Source: Ichthyocystis sparus
Lineage (GTDB): Bacteria > Pseudomonadota > Gammaproteobacteria > Burkholderiales > 2013Ark19i
Length of the DNA stretch: 64,000 nucleotides
Reading direction: 5' to 3' (one strand)
Assembly (NCBI RefSeq): GCF_900078755.1
Contig: NZ_FKIH01000028.1
The notes beneath the pieces are model-generated. The model was not told where the DNA came from. It was given only the letters and a program-made list of their open reading frames with translations, and ran no database searches. The position numbers and the translations under genes are program-made. Below, piece after piece: positions 17,670-26,699 of this stretch. Positions within the stretch are counted from its first letter, which is position 1. Each line of letters opens with the position of its first letter.

Positions 17670-19574
17670 TCATTGTCCTCGTAAAAATAGCTTGTTTAAT
17701 TCATTAATAGTAAACTGGTGCCATGTTGGTCTGCCGTGATTGCAGTAGCCACCATTTGGTGTTTTTTCCATGTCCCGTAATATTTGGTTCATTTCTGTAA
17801 TTGTTAGTTTTCTGTTTGCTCGTATAGCTTGATGGCAAGCTATAGTTGATAGAATTGCGTTTATTTGTTCTTCTACTGCATGGCTTTCGCCAAAGTCATA
17901 TATGTCATCCAATACCTTCATTATTAAATCATCAACTGTATTTATATTAAGTATTTGTGGTATAGAATGGACAGATAATATGTTTTCTGCAATTAATTTG
18001 GCATTAATTCCAACCTCAGTAAGTTGATTTTTATATTCCTCGAAAGTTTTAGTTTGTAATAAGCTTAGTCTGAGAGTTGTAGGTAATAACAGATTTTGAA
18101 TAACTAGTTTTCTATTGTGTACTTGATTTTTGAGTTTCTCGTACAAAATTCTTTCGTGAGCAGCATGCATGTCAATTATAATCATCCCTATATCATTTTG
18201 AGCAAGTATGAAGCATCCATGTAGTTGTGCTATTGCCTCTCCAAACATGTATGTATTACTGTTGTTTGTCGTTTTGTTATTATTTGTATCGCATTTTATT
18301 GTTCTTGCATGTAATTTTTCTCTACTCCCATCAATATGGGGTTTATTTGATCGGATTTCCACCATTGGCGGATTATCTTTTATTACTGTTTGCTTTTTTA
18401 CAGGATTTGCATTTTCTTTATAGGTTGGTTTTTCATCATTTATACTATTTTCTGTTTCCGTTTTGAGAGCCTCTTGATCTGTTTCCGTTTTGAGAGCCTC
18501 TTGATCTGTTTCCGTTTTGAGAGCCTCTTGAATAGGCAACAATGGATATACAGTAGTCTCAGGAATAGTGAGTGAAATTTGTTTGTTTGGCAGTGTAGTT
18601 AAAACTTCCTTTACGGCATGATAAATTAGTTTATATATCGTTTGAGCTCTACGAAAACGAACTTCTAGTTTTTGTGGATGTACATTTATGTCAATTTCCT
18701 GTGGCGGTATTTCTAAAAAAAGTACGTACTCATAGCACTGATGATGGTGGTGTATATCTTTATACGCATTGCTTATGCTTTGGCTAACTAATTTGTCTCG
18801 TATAAATCGGTTATTAACATAGAAAAATTGTTTTTCTTTAGAGGATTTTTTTAGGGTGGGATTACTTATGTATCCCCATATCTTATATCCATCTAGTAAG
18901 TGACTTAATTGCTTGGCATTTTGCCAGAATTCATCCCCCATAACTACAAGTATACGCTCTTCAGGAGAATTTTTTTCAAACTGGAAGCGTACAGCCTTTT
19001 CATGGAAAACATGTAAGCGTATTTCAGGATGAGCAAGAGCAACTTTTCTTACTATGTCTTCACAGTGAATTAATTCTGTTTGATCTGATTTTAGAAATTT
19101 TCTTCTTACCGGGGTATTAAAATAAAGATGAGATACCTCTATTGTGGTGCCAATAGGTCGTGAAGCTGCTTTTATTATTGCTTTTTCATTTCCCATTATC
19201 TGTATACTTGTAGCTTTCTTACTATGTTCTGTGCGACTAATAATTTTAAAGTGTGATACAGAGGCTATAGACGCCAACGCTTCGCCTCTAAATCCAAATG
19301 ATCTGATTGTTTCCAGATCTTCGAAGCGACATATTTTACTGGTAGCATGTCTTTGAACAGATAGTATTAAGTCATGTTCTGAAATTCCATGGCCATCATC
19401 ATCAATTTTTATTAACCTGCTACCACCTCCATCCAGTCTTATTGTGATATTCTCGGATCCTGCGTCTAGGCTGTTTTCTAGTAGCTCTTTAACTACTGCA
19501 GACGGTTTGTCAATTACTTCTCCAGCGGCAATTTGGTTTATGAGTTGATTGGGTAAAACTTGAATTTTATTCAT
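17670..19574 (-). CDS. mutL: DNA mismatch repair protein MutL
   Basis: 634 residues. Couples MutS mismatch recognition to strand incision. GHKL ATPase motifs are present: VVKELLENSLDAGS (about residues 28-41), DDGHGI and SFGFRGEAL. The C-terminal dimerisation domain has QNDIGMIIIDMHAAHERILYE and CNHGRPT near the end. The linker contains three exact 9-residue repeats (about 348-375). No DQHA(X)2E(X)4E endonuclease motif is evident. Its start overlaps the divergent DedA region at 19573. Confidence 0.95.
   Translation of the reverse strand: MNKIQVLPNQLINQIAAGEVIDKPSAVVKELLENSLDAGSENITIRLDGGGSRLIKIDDDGHGISEHDLILSVQRHATSKICRFEDLETIRSFGFRGEALASIASVSHFKIISRTEHSKKATSIQIMGNEKAIIKAASRPIGTTIEVSHLYFNTPVRRKFLKSDQTELIHCEDIVRKVALAHPEIRLHVFHEKAVRFQFEKNSPEERILVVMGDEFWQNAKQLSHLLDGYKIWGYISNPTLKKSSKEKQFFYVNNRFIRDKLVSQSISNAYKDIHHHHQCYEYVLFLEIPPQEIDINVHPQKLEVRFRRAQTIYKLIYHAVKEVLTTLPNKQISLTIPETTVYPLLPIQEALKTETDQEALKTETDQEALKTETENSINDEKPTYKENANPVKKQTVIKDNPPMVEIRSNKPHIDGSREKLHARTIKCDTNNNKTTNNSNTYMFGEAIAQLHGCFILAQNDIGMIIIDMHAAHERILYEKLKNQVHNRKLVIQNLLLPTTLRLSLLQTKTFEEYKNQLTEVGINAKLIAENILSVHSIPQILNINTVDDLIMKVLDDIYDFGESHAVEEQINAILSTIACHQAIRANRKLTITEMNQILRDMEKTPNGGYCNHGRPTWHQFTINELNKLFLRGQ
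18452..18532 (-). repeat. Three 27-bp tandem repeats inside mutL
   Basis: A 27-bp unit occurs three times in a row (18452, 18479, 18506), differing only at the last base of the third. It encodes TETDQEALK three times in the flexible MutL linker. Being a multiple of 3, copy-number change keeps the frame. Confidence 0.9.
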
Positions 19575-19614
19575 GGTTCTTTTGATATCCTTATGTTTGA
19601 TTGGAGGTGATGTC

Positions 19615-20241
19615 TTGTTTCACTTGGATTTACTTTTAAATGCTGAAAGCCTATTATCTTGGCTATTGAGAGAACGTCCCAATAGTGTCTATTTTGCCCT
19701 ATTTGTTACTTTTTTTTTAGAGAGTGGTGTTTTCTTTATGCCATTTTTGCCTGGGGATTCTTTGTTGTTAATAGCTGGTATGGTTTTACCCAGGGGAGAA
19801 CTACACATAGAATACCTATTGACAGCTGTCGTTTTAGGGGCTTCCCTGGGTAATATTTTTGGATACATGACAGGATTTCTACTGAGAAAGTGGTTGGGCT
19901 TTGAAGAGACACTTGCTCTAGGGTTTTTTGATAAAAAGTTGTTGGTACGTGTTCAAAATTTCTTTACTGTTTATGGTAGTTTTTCAGTTTTGCTTGTTCG
20001 CTTTATGCCGTTTTTTAGGACATTTTTCCCATTTCTAGCTGGAGTTTTTCGTACTCCTATTTATTCTTTTTCAGCTTTTAGCTTTTTGGGGTCGGTTATC
20101 TGGGGCTGTTTTTTTGTTTTTGTTGGAAAATTTCTAGGCAAATGGTCATTTATTCAAGAATTTTTGGGAATTCTAACCATTTTTGTGATTTTGCTATCTG
20201 CTTTTTCTTTTTTCCTATGGTTGTATAAGAGACGTAAGTAG
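19615..20241 (+). CDS. dedA: DedA-family membrane protein
   Basis: About 208 residues, several transmembrane helices. SGVFFMPFLPGDSLLLIAGM and LLVRFMPFFRTFFPFLAGV are the conserved DedA/VTT signature loops. The family acts in membrane homeostasis, with lipid-carrier or phospholipid flipping proposed for some members. I prefer TTG 19615 because GGAGG lies 7 bases upstream and the N-terminus then fits the family. ATG at 19573 is the other option; it has no ribosome-binding site and overlaps the mutL start. Confidence 0.88.
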   Translation: MFHLDLLLNAESLLSWLLRERPNSVYFALFVTFFLESGVFFMPFLPGDSLLLIAGMVLPRGELHIEYLLTAVVLGASLGNIFGYMTGFLLRKWLGFEETLALGFFDKKLLVRVQNFFTVYGSFSVLLVRFMPFFRTFFPFLAGVFRTPIYSFSAFSFLGSVIWGCFFVFVGKFLGKWSFIQEFLGILTIFVILLSAFSFFLWLYKRRK

Positions 20242-20321
20242 GGTTTATATTATCGAATGGATGGTACTAATGGTCCTTTTAAGTTATAAGATTGTGTATC
20301 CTGATTCTTTTGGGGGGTTGA

Positions 20322-20750
20322 ATGTCGATTGAATTGACTTTATCTATAATCAAGCCTGATGCTGTTCGTAAGAATTTAATTGGAGCTATATACCAACGTT
20401 TTGAGGAAGCTAATTTAGAGATAATTGCTGCCAAGATGATATGTATATCTGCAAAGCAAGCAGAGGAGTTTTATTCCGTACATAGGGATCGTCCTTTTTT
20501 TAATGATTTAGTTTCCTTTATATCATCTGGTCCAGTTGTGGTTCAGGTCTTAAGGGGAGAGTCTGCGGTTATCAAAAATCGTGACATTATGGGAGCAACT
20601 GATCCTAAGCAAGCTTTGCCTGGGACTATACGTGCTGATTTTGCTTCTAGTATTGACGAGAATGCGGTACATGGTTCTGACTCTCTGGAGAGTGCTAAGA
20701 TTGAGATTAACTATTTTTTTTCTCAAACGGAGATTTGTGAGCGTTCCTGA
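20322..20750 (+). CDS. ndk: Nucleoside diphosphate kinase
   Basis: 142 residues, full length. Transfers the terminal phosphate from ATP to other NDPs through a phosphohistidine. ELTLSIIKPDAVRKN at the start, MGATDPKQALPGTIRADFA, and ENAVHGSDS with the active histidine at residue 117 are present. A G-rich ribosome-binding region (GGGGGG) precedes ATG 20322. First gene of the long plus-strand run to hfq. Confidence 0.97.
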   Translation: MSIELTLSIIKPDAVRKNLIGAIYQRFEEANLEIIAAKMICISAKQAEEFYSVHRDRPFFNDLVSFISSGPVVVQVLRGESAVIKNRDIMGATDPKQALPGTIRADFASSIDENAVHGSDSLESAKIEINYFFSQTEICERS

Positions 20751-20762
20751 TAGGACCAAGTC

Positions 20763-21842
20763 ATGAATTTGTTTGATTTTAATCGTCATGATTTATCCGT
20801 TTTCCTTAAAGGGAAGGGTTATCGTGGGTACTGTTCTGATCAGATTTTTCAATGGCTTCATCAGCGTCTGGTTAGTGACTTTTTTTCTATGTCTAACCTT
20901 TCTAAGGCTTCGCGCTTGGAATTTTCCGGCATTTTTTCTTGTCAGGTTCCAACTGTTGTACGTGAGCACTGTTCACTTGATGGTACATTAAAGTGGCTCT
21001 TATCCGTTGGTGAGGGTAACGCCGTTGAAACTGTCTACATTCCGGAAAAGCGTAGAATTACCTTATGTGTATCATCTCAGGTTGGATGCGCCTTGGATTG
21101 TGCGTTTTGTGCTACTGGAAAGAGTGGCTTTAACCGGAATCTTACAACTGGGGAAATAGTTGCCCAATTGTGGTTGGCTAATCGTTATTTGAGTGACCGC
21201 TATCCCGGGGAAAATAGGCGTATTACTAACGTTGTTTTTATGGGCATGGGCGAACCACTGGTTAATTTTGAGGCTGTTATGCGTTCTGCTAGTATAATGT
21301 TGGATGACTTTTCTTACGGATTGTCTAGGAGGCGGGTTACTATATCAACATCTGGAATTGTGCCTGCCATAGATCGTATGGCGGAACGTTGCCCAGTTGC
21401 TCTTGCCGTTTCACTTCATGCCTCAGATAACGAGTTGCGCGACAAGCTAGTTCCAATAAACAGAAAGTATCCACTGCATCAGCTTATGGCTGCATGCGAG
21501 CGCTACATAGAGCACTCTCCTAAGAAATTTATTACTTTTGAGTATGTTATGCTAAAAGATGTTAATGATACTACTAGTCATGCAGAGAAATTGATTAATT
21601 TATTGAAAAATATCCCATGTAAAATTAACCTTATACCATGGAATCCGTTTCCATCTGTTTCTTTTAGTTGCTCTACCAATCAGTCTATTTTGCGTTTCCA
21701 TAACTGTTTATGCGATGCCGGACTAGTATCTACCATTAGAAAAACACGTGGTGATGACATAGATGCTGCGTGTGGGCAGTTGTCAGGAGAGGTAAAGGAT
21801 TGTACACGTCGTGGTGTGCTTAGATTGCAGAAGAATCATTAG
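20763..21842 (+). CDS. rlmN: 23S rRNA/tRNA adenine-C2 methyltransferase (radical SAM)
   Basis: 359 residues. Methylates A2503 of 23S rRNA and A37 of certain tRNAs. The radical-SAM cluster CALDCAFCATGKSGF (from about residue 109) supplies the [4Fe-4S] ligands. GMGEPLVNFE and the late KTRGDDIDAACGQL with the second catalytic cysteine complete the pattern. It follows ndk by 12 bp and precedes pilW, as in other betaproteobacteria. Confidence 0.96.
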   Translation: MNLFDFNRHDLSVFLKGKGYRGYCSDQIFQWLHQRLVSDFFSMSNLSKASRLEFSGIFSCQVPTVVREHCSLDGTLKWLLSVGEGNAVETVYIPEKRRITLCVSSQVGCALDCAFCATGKSGFNRNLTTGEIVAQLWLANRYLSDRYPGENRRITNVVFMGMGEPLVNFEAVMRSASIMLDDFSYGLSRRRVTISTSGIVPAIDRMAERCPVALAVSLHASDNELRDKLVPINRKYPLHQLMAACERYIEHSPKKFITFEYVMLKDVNDTTSHAEKLINLLKNIPCKINLIPWNPFPSVSFSCSTNQSILRFHNCLCDAGLVSTIRKTRGDDIDAACGQLSGEVKDCTRRGVLRLQKNH

Positions 21843-21856
21843 AAAGGTTACATATT

Positions 21857-22663
21857 ATGTATCGTTGGTGTGTTCGTCTGATCGTTTTTCTTTCTATACC
21901 ATTTATACTGGTTGCTTGTTCCGGCTTATTTGGTAGATCTGCTGATATTAATGTCAAGGATAGTTACCTCCCCGGGGTAGAGCCTGTAAATGGCCCCCTG
22001 TATAGGTCGAAGATACACGTTGACCTAGCTTCCGCGTATTATGAGAGGGGTAAGTATGGTATAGCATTGGAAGAAATTGGTAGAGCAATTAAGGCTCGAT
22101 CTAACTATGCTCCTGCCTATAGTTTGCAGGGTGTGGTTTATGCACATCTGGGTGAGTGGACAAAGGCACGTAGATCTTTTGTAGTTGCCTTTAGAAATGA
22201 TCCCAGAAATCCGGATATACAGAATAACTATGGTTGGTTTCTTTGCCAGACTGATCATCCTCAGGATGGACTTCGCTTTATCAAACTTGCTTTACAAAAT
22301 CCTTTGTATGAAACTCCAGATAAAGCTTATAGCAACATGGCCTACTGTAACCTGGAGTTGCATGAATATTCTGCTGCCCTAAAGGCTGCAGGTAGGGCAA
22401 TTTTGTTAAATCGTGACAATGTTCAGGCCTACTTTTATCGTGGACGTGCTTATTGGTATTTGGCAGATTATGGTCGTGCTCAGGCCGATGTTAAGAAAGT
22501 GCTTGGGCATTATCAACTAATTACTCCAAAGACATTACAGCTTGCTATAGATGTTAATAGGAAGCTTGGGTCTGAAGGTGGAAAGAATGATGTTTATGTG
22601 AATGTACTGTTGACGCGTTTTCCAGATTCTCAGGAAGCTAAGGCGTATGTTCAGCAGTCCTAG
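21857..22663 (+). CDS. pilW: Type IV pilus biogenesis TPR lipoprotein PilW/PilF
   Basis: 268 residues. A lipoprotein signal ends in FILVAC with the lipid-modified cysteine at residue 21, so it is probably anchored in the outer membrane. Several tetratricopeptide repeats follow (for example AYYERGKYGIALEEIGRAI and YAPAYSLQGVVYAHLGEW). Family members help assemble the PilQ secretin. The position between rlmN and rodZ is the conserved place for pilW/pilF. With fimV at 42717 it suggests type IV pilus functions were once or still are present. Confidence 0.88.
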   Translation: MYRWCVRLIVFLSIPFILVACSGLFGRSADINVKDSYLPGVEPVNGPLYRSKIHVDLASAYYERGKYGIALEEIGRAIKARSNYAPAYSLQGVVYAHLGEWTKARRSFVVAFRNDPRNPDIQNNYGWFLCQTDHPQDGLRFIKLALQNPLYETPDKAYSNMAYCNLELHEYSAALKAAGRAILLNRDNVQAYFYRGRAYWYLADYGRAQADVKKVLGHYQLITPKTLQLAIDVNRKLGSEGGKNDVYVNVLLTRFPDSQEAKAYVQQS

Positions 22664-22689
22664 GTTCATCTGTTGTAGTGCGAGGGCTT

Positions 22690-23450
22690 ATGTTTAATCA
22701 GGAAGATAATTTAGGTAGTTTGTCCGTATTTTTTGAGCAAGCAAGAAAAAAAAAAATATAACTATTGAGGATGTGGCTCAGTGCCTTAAGGTTAGCTGTT
22801 CTCAGGTTCGCGATCTTGAGAACGGTGACTACTCCCGCTTGCCGGGTGAGACTTTTGTACGTGGTTTTATACGTTCTTACTGTAGGCTGTTGGATGTTAG
22901 CTCTCAGGAAGCTATGCTCCACTATAACTCTTCTTTATCCCCTGCTAAGAGCGATTCTGAAAGTCTTCGTGAGGCTAGTCCGACGTTCATTTCTCGTTTT
23001 CGTGATAGGTTGTTTTGTCGTTTTGACTTCTTTCGTAGCCCATGGATTTTGTTTTCTACGATCTTTTTTCTTGCTGTCGTGGGGTCTGGAATAGGAAGAT
23101 TTGTGTGGATACACAATCATCAAGATTTTTCATTAAGTAAGGTATTACCAGAGGATCCGGTACTTACCCCTACCAGCCAGACTAACAAGACAAGTGAAAA
23201 TCTTTCTGAGTTGGATGTACGTGCCTTTAGGCAGACTTGGATGATTGTGCATGATTCTCAAGGACATGCCGTATTTTCTGGAGATTTGTCTACTGGTAAA
23301 GTATACAAATTGCGTGCTTTGTTGCCATTGTCAATTGTGGTTGGTGATATTTCGGCTATTAGTATGACTCATAACGGCAGACCTCTAGGTCATCCTAAGC
23401 ACATTACTAAGAGCTATTCTAATAATTATGTGCAATTCTACTTAACCTAA
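22690..23450 (+). CDS. rodZ: RodZ-like cell-shape protein, frame broken at an 11-A tract
   Basis: The gene should begin at ATG 22690 (MFNQEDNLGSLSVFFEQAR), which runs into a run of eleven A at 22746-22756 and then a TAA at 22759 in that frame. One extra A restores the frame to ITIEDVAQCLKVSCSQVRD, the rest of the RodZ HTH domain. After it come PGETFVRGFIRSYCRLL, a transmembrane helix (around 23043-23110) and a C-terminal periplasmic domain. A GTG start at 22773 would cut off the first HTH helices. Either sequencing error, transcriptional slippage on A11, or a real pseudogene. Neighbours pilW and ispG fit rodZ. Confidence 0.8.
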
Positions 23451-23475
23451 GTTTTTGTAGTGGGGGAGGGTAGTT

Positions 23476-24720
23476 ATGTCGAGTAGTGGTATTAAATTAT
23501 GTAGCCGGCTGAATACGTACCCTGTTTTCGTGGGGCCGGTGTGTGTTGGAAATGGCTCACCTGTGCGTGTTCAGTCTATGACCAATACTGATACTGAGGA
23601 TCCTATTGCTACTGCCATTCAGGTTGCAGAGTTATCACGCGCTGGTTCAGAGATGGTTAGAATTACTGTTAATACCCCAGCGGCTGCGAGATGTGTTCCT
23701 GATATCTATGAGCACCTAGACAAGATGTCAATTCGTGTTCCTATAATTGGGGATTTTCACTACAACGGACATACCTTACTCTCTAACTATCCCGAAATGG
23801 CCAAATTACTAGATAAGTACCGTATTAATCCTGGTAATGTTGGTTTCGGTGCCAAGCATGATAAAAATTTTTCTCAGATAATTGATATAGCAATAAAAAA
23901 TGAAAAACCTGTTCGTATAGGTGCTAATTGGGGCAGCATGGATCCTGCCGTTTTGGCACGTATGATGGATAAAAATTCTAAATCTTCTAATCCATTGCCT
24001 TCTGGTGCAGTTTTACGCGAGGCACTAATTACCTCTGCCCTAGATTCTGCCCATTTTGCTGAAAGCTTGGGACTACCCAATAAAAAAATTATTATTTCGT
24101 GTAAAGTTAGTTCTGTGCAGGATTTAATATCTATCTACAGAGATTTGGCACGTCGCTGTCACTACCCCTTACATCTCGGTTTAACTGAGGCTGGTATGGG
24201 TTCAAAAGGAATAGTGGCATCAACTGCTGCTTTATCGATACTCCTGCAGGAGGGTATTGGGGATACTATTCGAATTTCTCTTACTCCTGAGCCTGGAGGC
24301 TCCAGAACACAAGAGGTGATTGTGGCCCAACAGATTTTGCAGTCCATGTCCATAAGGGCATTTTCTCCCATGGTTACTGCTTGCCCTGGTTGTGGTAGAA
24401 CCAGTAGCGACTTTTTTCAGCACCTAACCGTAGTGGTTGATAAGTACCTGCGTGAGAAAATGTTGGTGTGGCGCAAGTTCTATGATGGTGTTGAATCTAT
24501 GACCGTCGCTGTTATGGGGTGCGTTGTTAATGGCCCTGGAGAGAGTAGGCATGCTAACTTGGGGATTTCTTTGCCAGGAAGTGGGGAGGATCCGTTTTGT
24601 CCAGTTTTTTGTGATGGCGTAAAGGTGGAGACGCTTAAGGGCGATCATATCGTTGAGGACTTTTTAGCCATTATTGATAGGTACGTAGAGAACAATTATC
24701 CCAAAAGAGCTATTATCTAA
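23476..24720 (+). CDS. ispG: (E)-4-hydroxy-3-methylbut-2-enyl-diphosphate synthase
   Basis: 414 residues. Iron-sulfur enzyme of the non-mevalonate (MEP) isoprenoid pathway. VRVQSMTNTDTEDP (about residues 31-44) and PGNVGFG, then the cluster ligands in ACPGCGRTS and MGCVVNGPGESRHANLGI, identify IspG; length is that of the proteobacterial type with an inserted segment. A GGGGAGGG ribosome-binding region lies about 8 bases before ATG 23476. It sits between rodZ and hisS, the usual order. Confidence 0.96.
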   Translation: MSSSGIKLCSRLNTYPVFVGPVCVGNGSPVRVQSMTNTDTEDPIATAIQVAELSRAGSEMVRITVNTPAAARCVPDIYEHLDKMSIRVPIIGDFHYNGHTLLSNYPEMAKLLDKYRINPGNVGFGAKHDKNFSQIIDIAIKNEKPVRIGANWGSMDPAVLARMMDKNSKSSNPLPSGAVLREALITSALDSAHFAESLGLPNKKIIISCKVSSVQDLISIYRDLARRCHYPLHLGLTEAGMGSKGIVASTAALSILLQEGIGDTIRISLTPEPGGSRTQEVIVAQQILQSMSIRAFSPMVTACPGCGRTSSDFFQHLTVVVDKYLREKMLVWRKFYDGVESMTVAVMGCVVNGPGESRHANLGISLPGSGEDPFCPVFCDGVKVETLKGDHIVEDFLAIIDRYVENNYPKRAII

Positions 24721-24743
24721 TAACATTTATTGGTTGGCTGTTT

Positions 24744-26009
24744 ATGTCATCTGGTTTGTATTCTATTCGCGGTATGAACGATCTTTTTCCTGATCGGGCC
24801 CGTTTATGGGATTATCTTTTAGGCTTGACTGCTAGAGTATGCGGTGAATTTTGCTATGATAGGATAGATTTTCCCATTGTCGGTCCGACTGCTTTATTCT
24901 GCCGTGCTATTGGAAGTGATACTGATATAGTTGAAAAGGAGATGTACTCTTTTACTGACAATCTTAATGGAGATAAATTGGCACTTAGGCCAGAGGGAAC
25001 AGCCTGCTGTTTGCGTGCTGTTGCTGAAAATAATATGACCTATGGTAGACAGCAAAGATTGTGGTACCACGGGCCGATGTTCCGTCATGAACGCCCACAA
25101 AAGGGACGCTATCGCCAGTTTCATCAAATTGGAATTGAGTGTTTTGGTATGTCTCATGAATATACAGAGCTTGAGATATTACTTCTAAATAGCGAGCTTT
25201 GGAGGTGTTTGGGAATTGGTGATTCATTAGAATTACATGTTAATACCATAGGAACATTAGAGGAGAGGCGTCTGTATCGCAGGGTTCTTGTAGATTATTT
25301 TTCCTCTCATATAGATTCATTAGATGATGATTCCAGGAGACGTTTGTACAGTAATCCATTTAGAATCTTGGACACTAAGAATAAGGGTATGCAGAGTATC
25401 GTTTCCAATGCTCCCACTTTTTTCAAAATGTTAACTACTGAGACGCAGGATAGATATCATGAGTTTCTATCTACTTTGACAGAAACTGGTATTCCCTACA
25501 TTTGGAATAATCGTTTAGTGAGAGGATTAGATTATTACAACGGTGTAGTGTTTGAATGGGTTAGTAATCAACTTGGAAGTCAGTCGGCAGTTTGTGCTGG
25601 AGGTAGGTATGATGGGCTTGCTAAACAATTAGGCTACAGTAACATATATGCTGTTGGCTGTGCTATTGGTATTGAGCGTATAGTAGAGTTGTGCTCTGAT
25701 AAAATATTGCCTGGTGGTGCAATTCGTTTGTATGCTGCTCATGTAGGTATAGAGGCTTTTTATAAACTTCACAGTTTAGCGCGTGACCTAAGGCTTGCTG
25801 GGTGGTCGGTTATTGTTCATCCTGGTGTAGACCCGCTAGGTGCGCAAATTAAAAGAGCTGATCAGTTTGGTTGCTCTGCTGTTTTAATTATAGGTGAGTC
25901 GGAGTTAAAAGAAGCTTCAGTATGCATTAAGTTTTTAGCTAGTGGTCAACAAGTAAAGATTTGTTTTGAGAAGTTACAGCAATTCTTGATAGACTCATTG
26001 AAAGGATAG
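24744..26009 (+). CDS. hisS: Histidyl-tRNA synthetase
   Basis: 421 residues, class II synthetase. IRGMNDLFPD at the start, LRPEGTACCLRAV, motif 2 FRHERPQKGRYRQFHQIGIECFG split across residues about 113-135, and the histidine-specific LVRGLDYYNGVVFEW (about 259-273) are present. CAIGIERI near residue 310 is motif 3. The C-terminal anticodon-binding domain is complete. Follows ispG by 23 bp. Confidence 0.97.
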   Translation: MSSGLYSIRGMNDLFPDRARLWDYLLGLTARVCGEFCYDRIDFPIVGPTALFCRAIGSDTDIVEKEMYSFTDNLNGDKLALRPEGTACCLRAVAENNMTYGRQQRLWYHGPMFRHERPQKGRYRQFHQIGIECFGMSHEYTELEILLLNSELWRCLGIGDSLELHVNTIGTLEERRLYRRVLVDYFSSHIDSLDDDSRRRLYSNPFRILDTKNKGMQSIVSNAPTFFKMLTTETQDRYHEFLSTLTETGIPYIWNNRLVRGLDYYNGVVFEWVSNQLGSQSAVCAGGRYDGLAKQLGYSNIYAVGCAIGIERIVELCSDKILPGGAIRLYAAHVGIEAFYKLHSLARDLRLAGWSVIVHPGVDPLGAQIKRADQFGCSAVLIIGESELKEASVCIKFLASGQQVKICFEKLQQFLIDSLKG

Positions 26010-26015
26010 ATTTTT

Positions 26016-26699
26016 ATGGCTATATGTAGTCAAGAAGAGCAAGAGCACATTGAGTTTTTTAGGGATTTGTTTCAAAGATACTCACCTCTTATTGTTTCTA
26101 TGCTTGTGATGTTGATGCTAATTTTTACCGGGCATTATCTTTTCCGTTGGTACCATAACAAGAAGGATTATCAGGCTCTTTCCTATTACTCGTTGTTTCA
26201 AAAATCCCTTAGAGACAATAATCTTTCTCAGTCTAGACAGGCCCTTAGTTACTTGCAGAGCAACTTTTCTTCATCTCCGTATACATATTTGTCTTCTCTT
26301 AGTTTTGCTAGTGAAGCAGTGCGCGATGATAAGCCCGGTGACGCTATGTCTATACTATCTTGGGTGGTAAGAAATGGCGGGCAGCCGTGGTCTACTATAG
26401 CTATATTGAGGGTCGTTCCAATTGCTATTGATTTAGGTCAATATGGTAAAGCGAAGGATTTTTTGTCTATGTCATCATTGCCAGAATTTAAGCCCCTTAT
26501 TTTGATGGAAAGAGGAGATGTGGAAAGTGCTATGAAGAACTATAGTAAGGCACGTGATTTGTACAAGTCAGCCATTGTTCTCATTTCTGATAGAGCATCT
26601 GTTCATAATAAGTCGAGGGGTGTTCATGATGCGGAGCTTCAGAATACTTTAATTGATTTGCTTGAAAAGCGTATACGTTATGTAGAAAGCGTTAAATGA
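26016..26699 (+). CDS. yfgM: YfgM-family tetratricopeptide membrane protein
   Basis: 227 residues. A short cytoplasmic N-terminus, one transmembrane helix (about 25-46, LIVSMLVMLMLIFTGHYLF) and a periplasmic TPR-like domain, the layout of YfgM, an accessory to the Sec translocon that associates with periplasmic chaperones. Sits between hisS and bamB, the conserved place. The stop overlaps bamB's ATG by 4 bp. Confidence 0.85.
   Translation: MAICSQEEQEHIEFFRDLFQRYSPLIVSMLVMLMLIFTGHYLFRWYHNKKDYQALSYYSLFQKSLRDNNLSQSRQALSYLQSNFSSSPYTYLSSLSFASEAVRDDKPGDAMSILSWVVRNGGQPWSTIAILRVVPIAIDLGQYGKAKDFLSMSSLPEFKPLILMERGDVESAMKNYSKARDLYKSAIVLISDRASVHNKSRGVHDAELQNTLIDLLEKRIRYVESVK

Noticed and set aside
22773..23450. 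GTG start for RodZ inside the HTH domain
   Set aside because: It would remove the first helices of a domain whose missing part is encoded just upstream in another frame; the A11 frame break explains it better.
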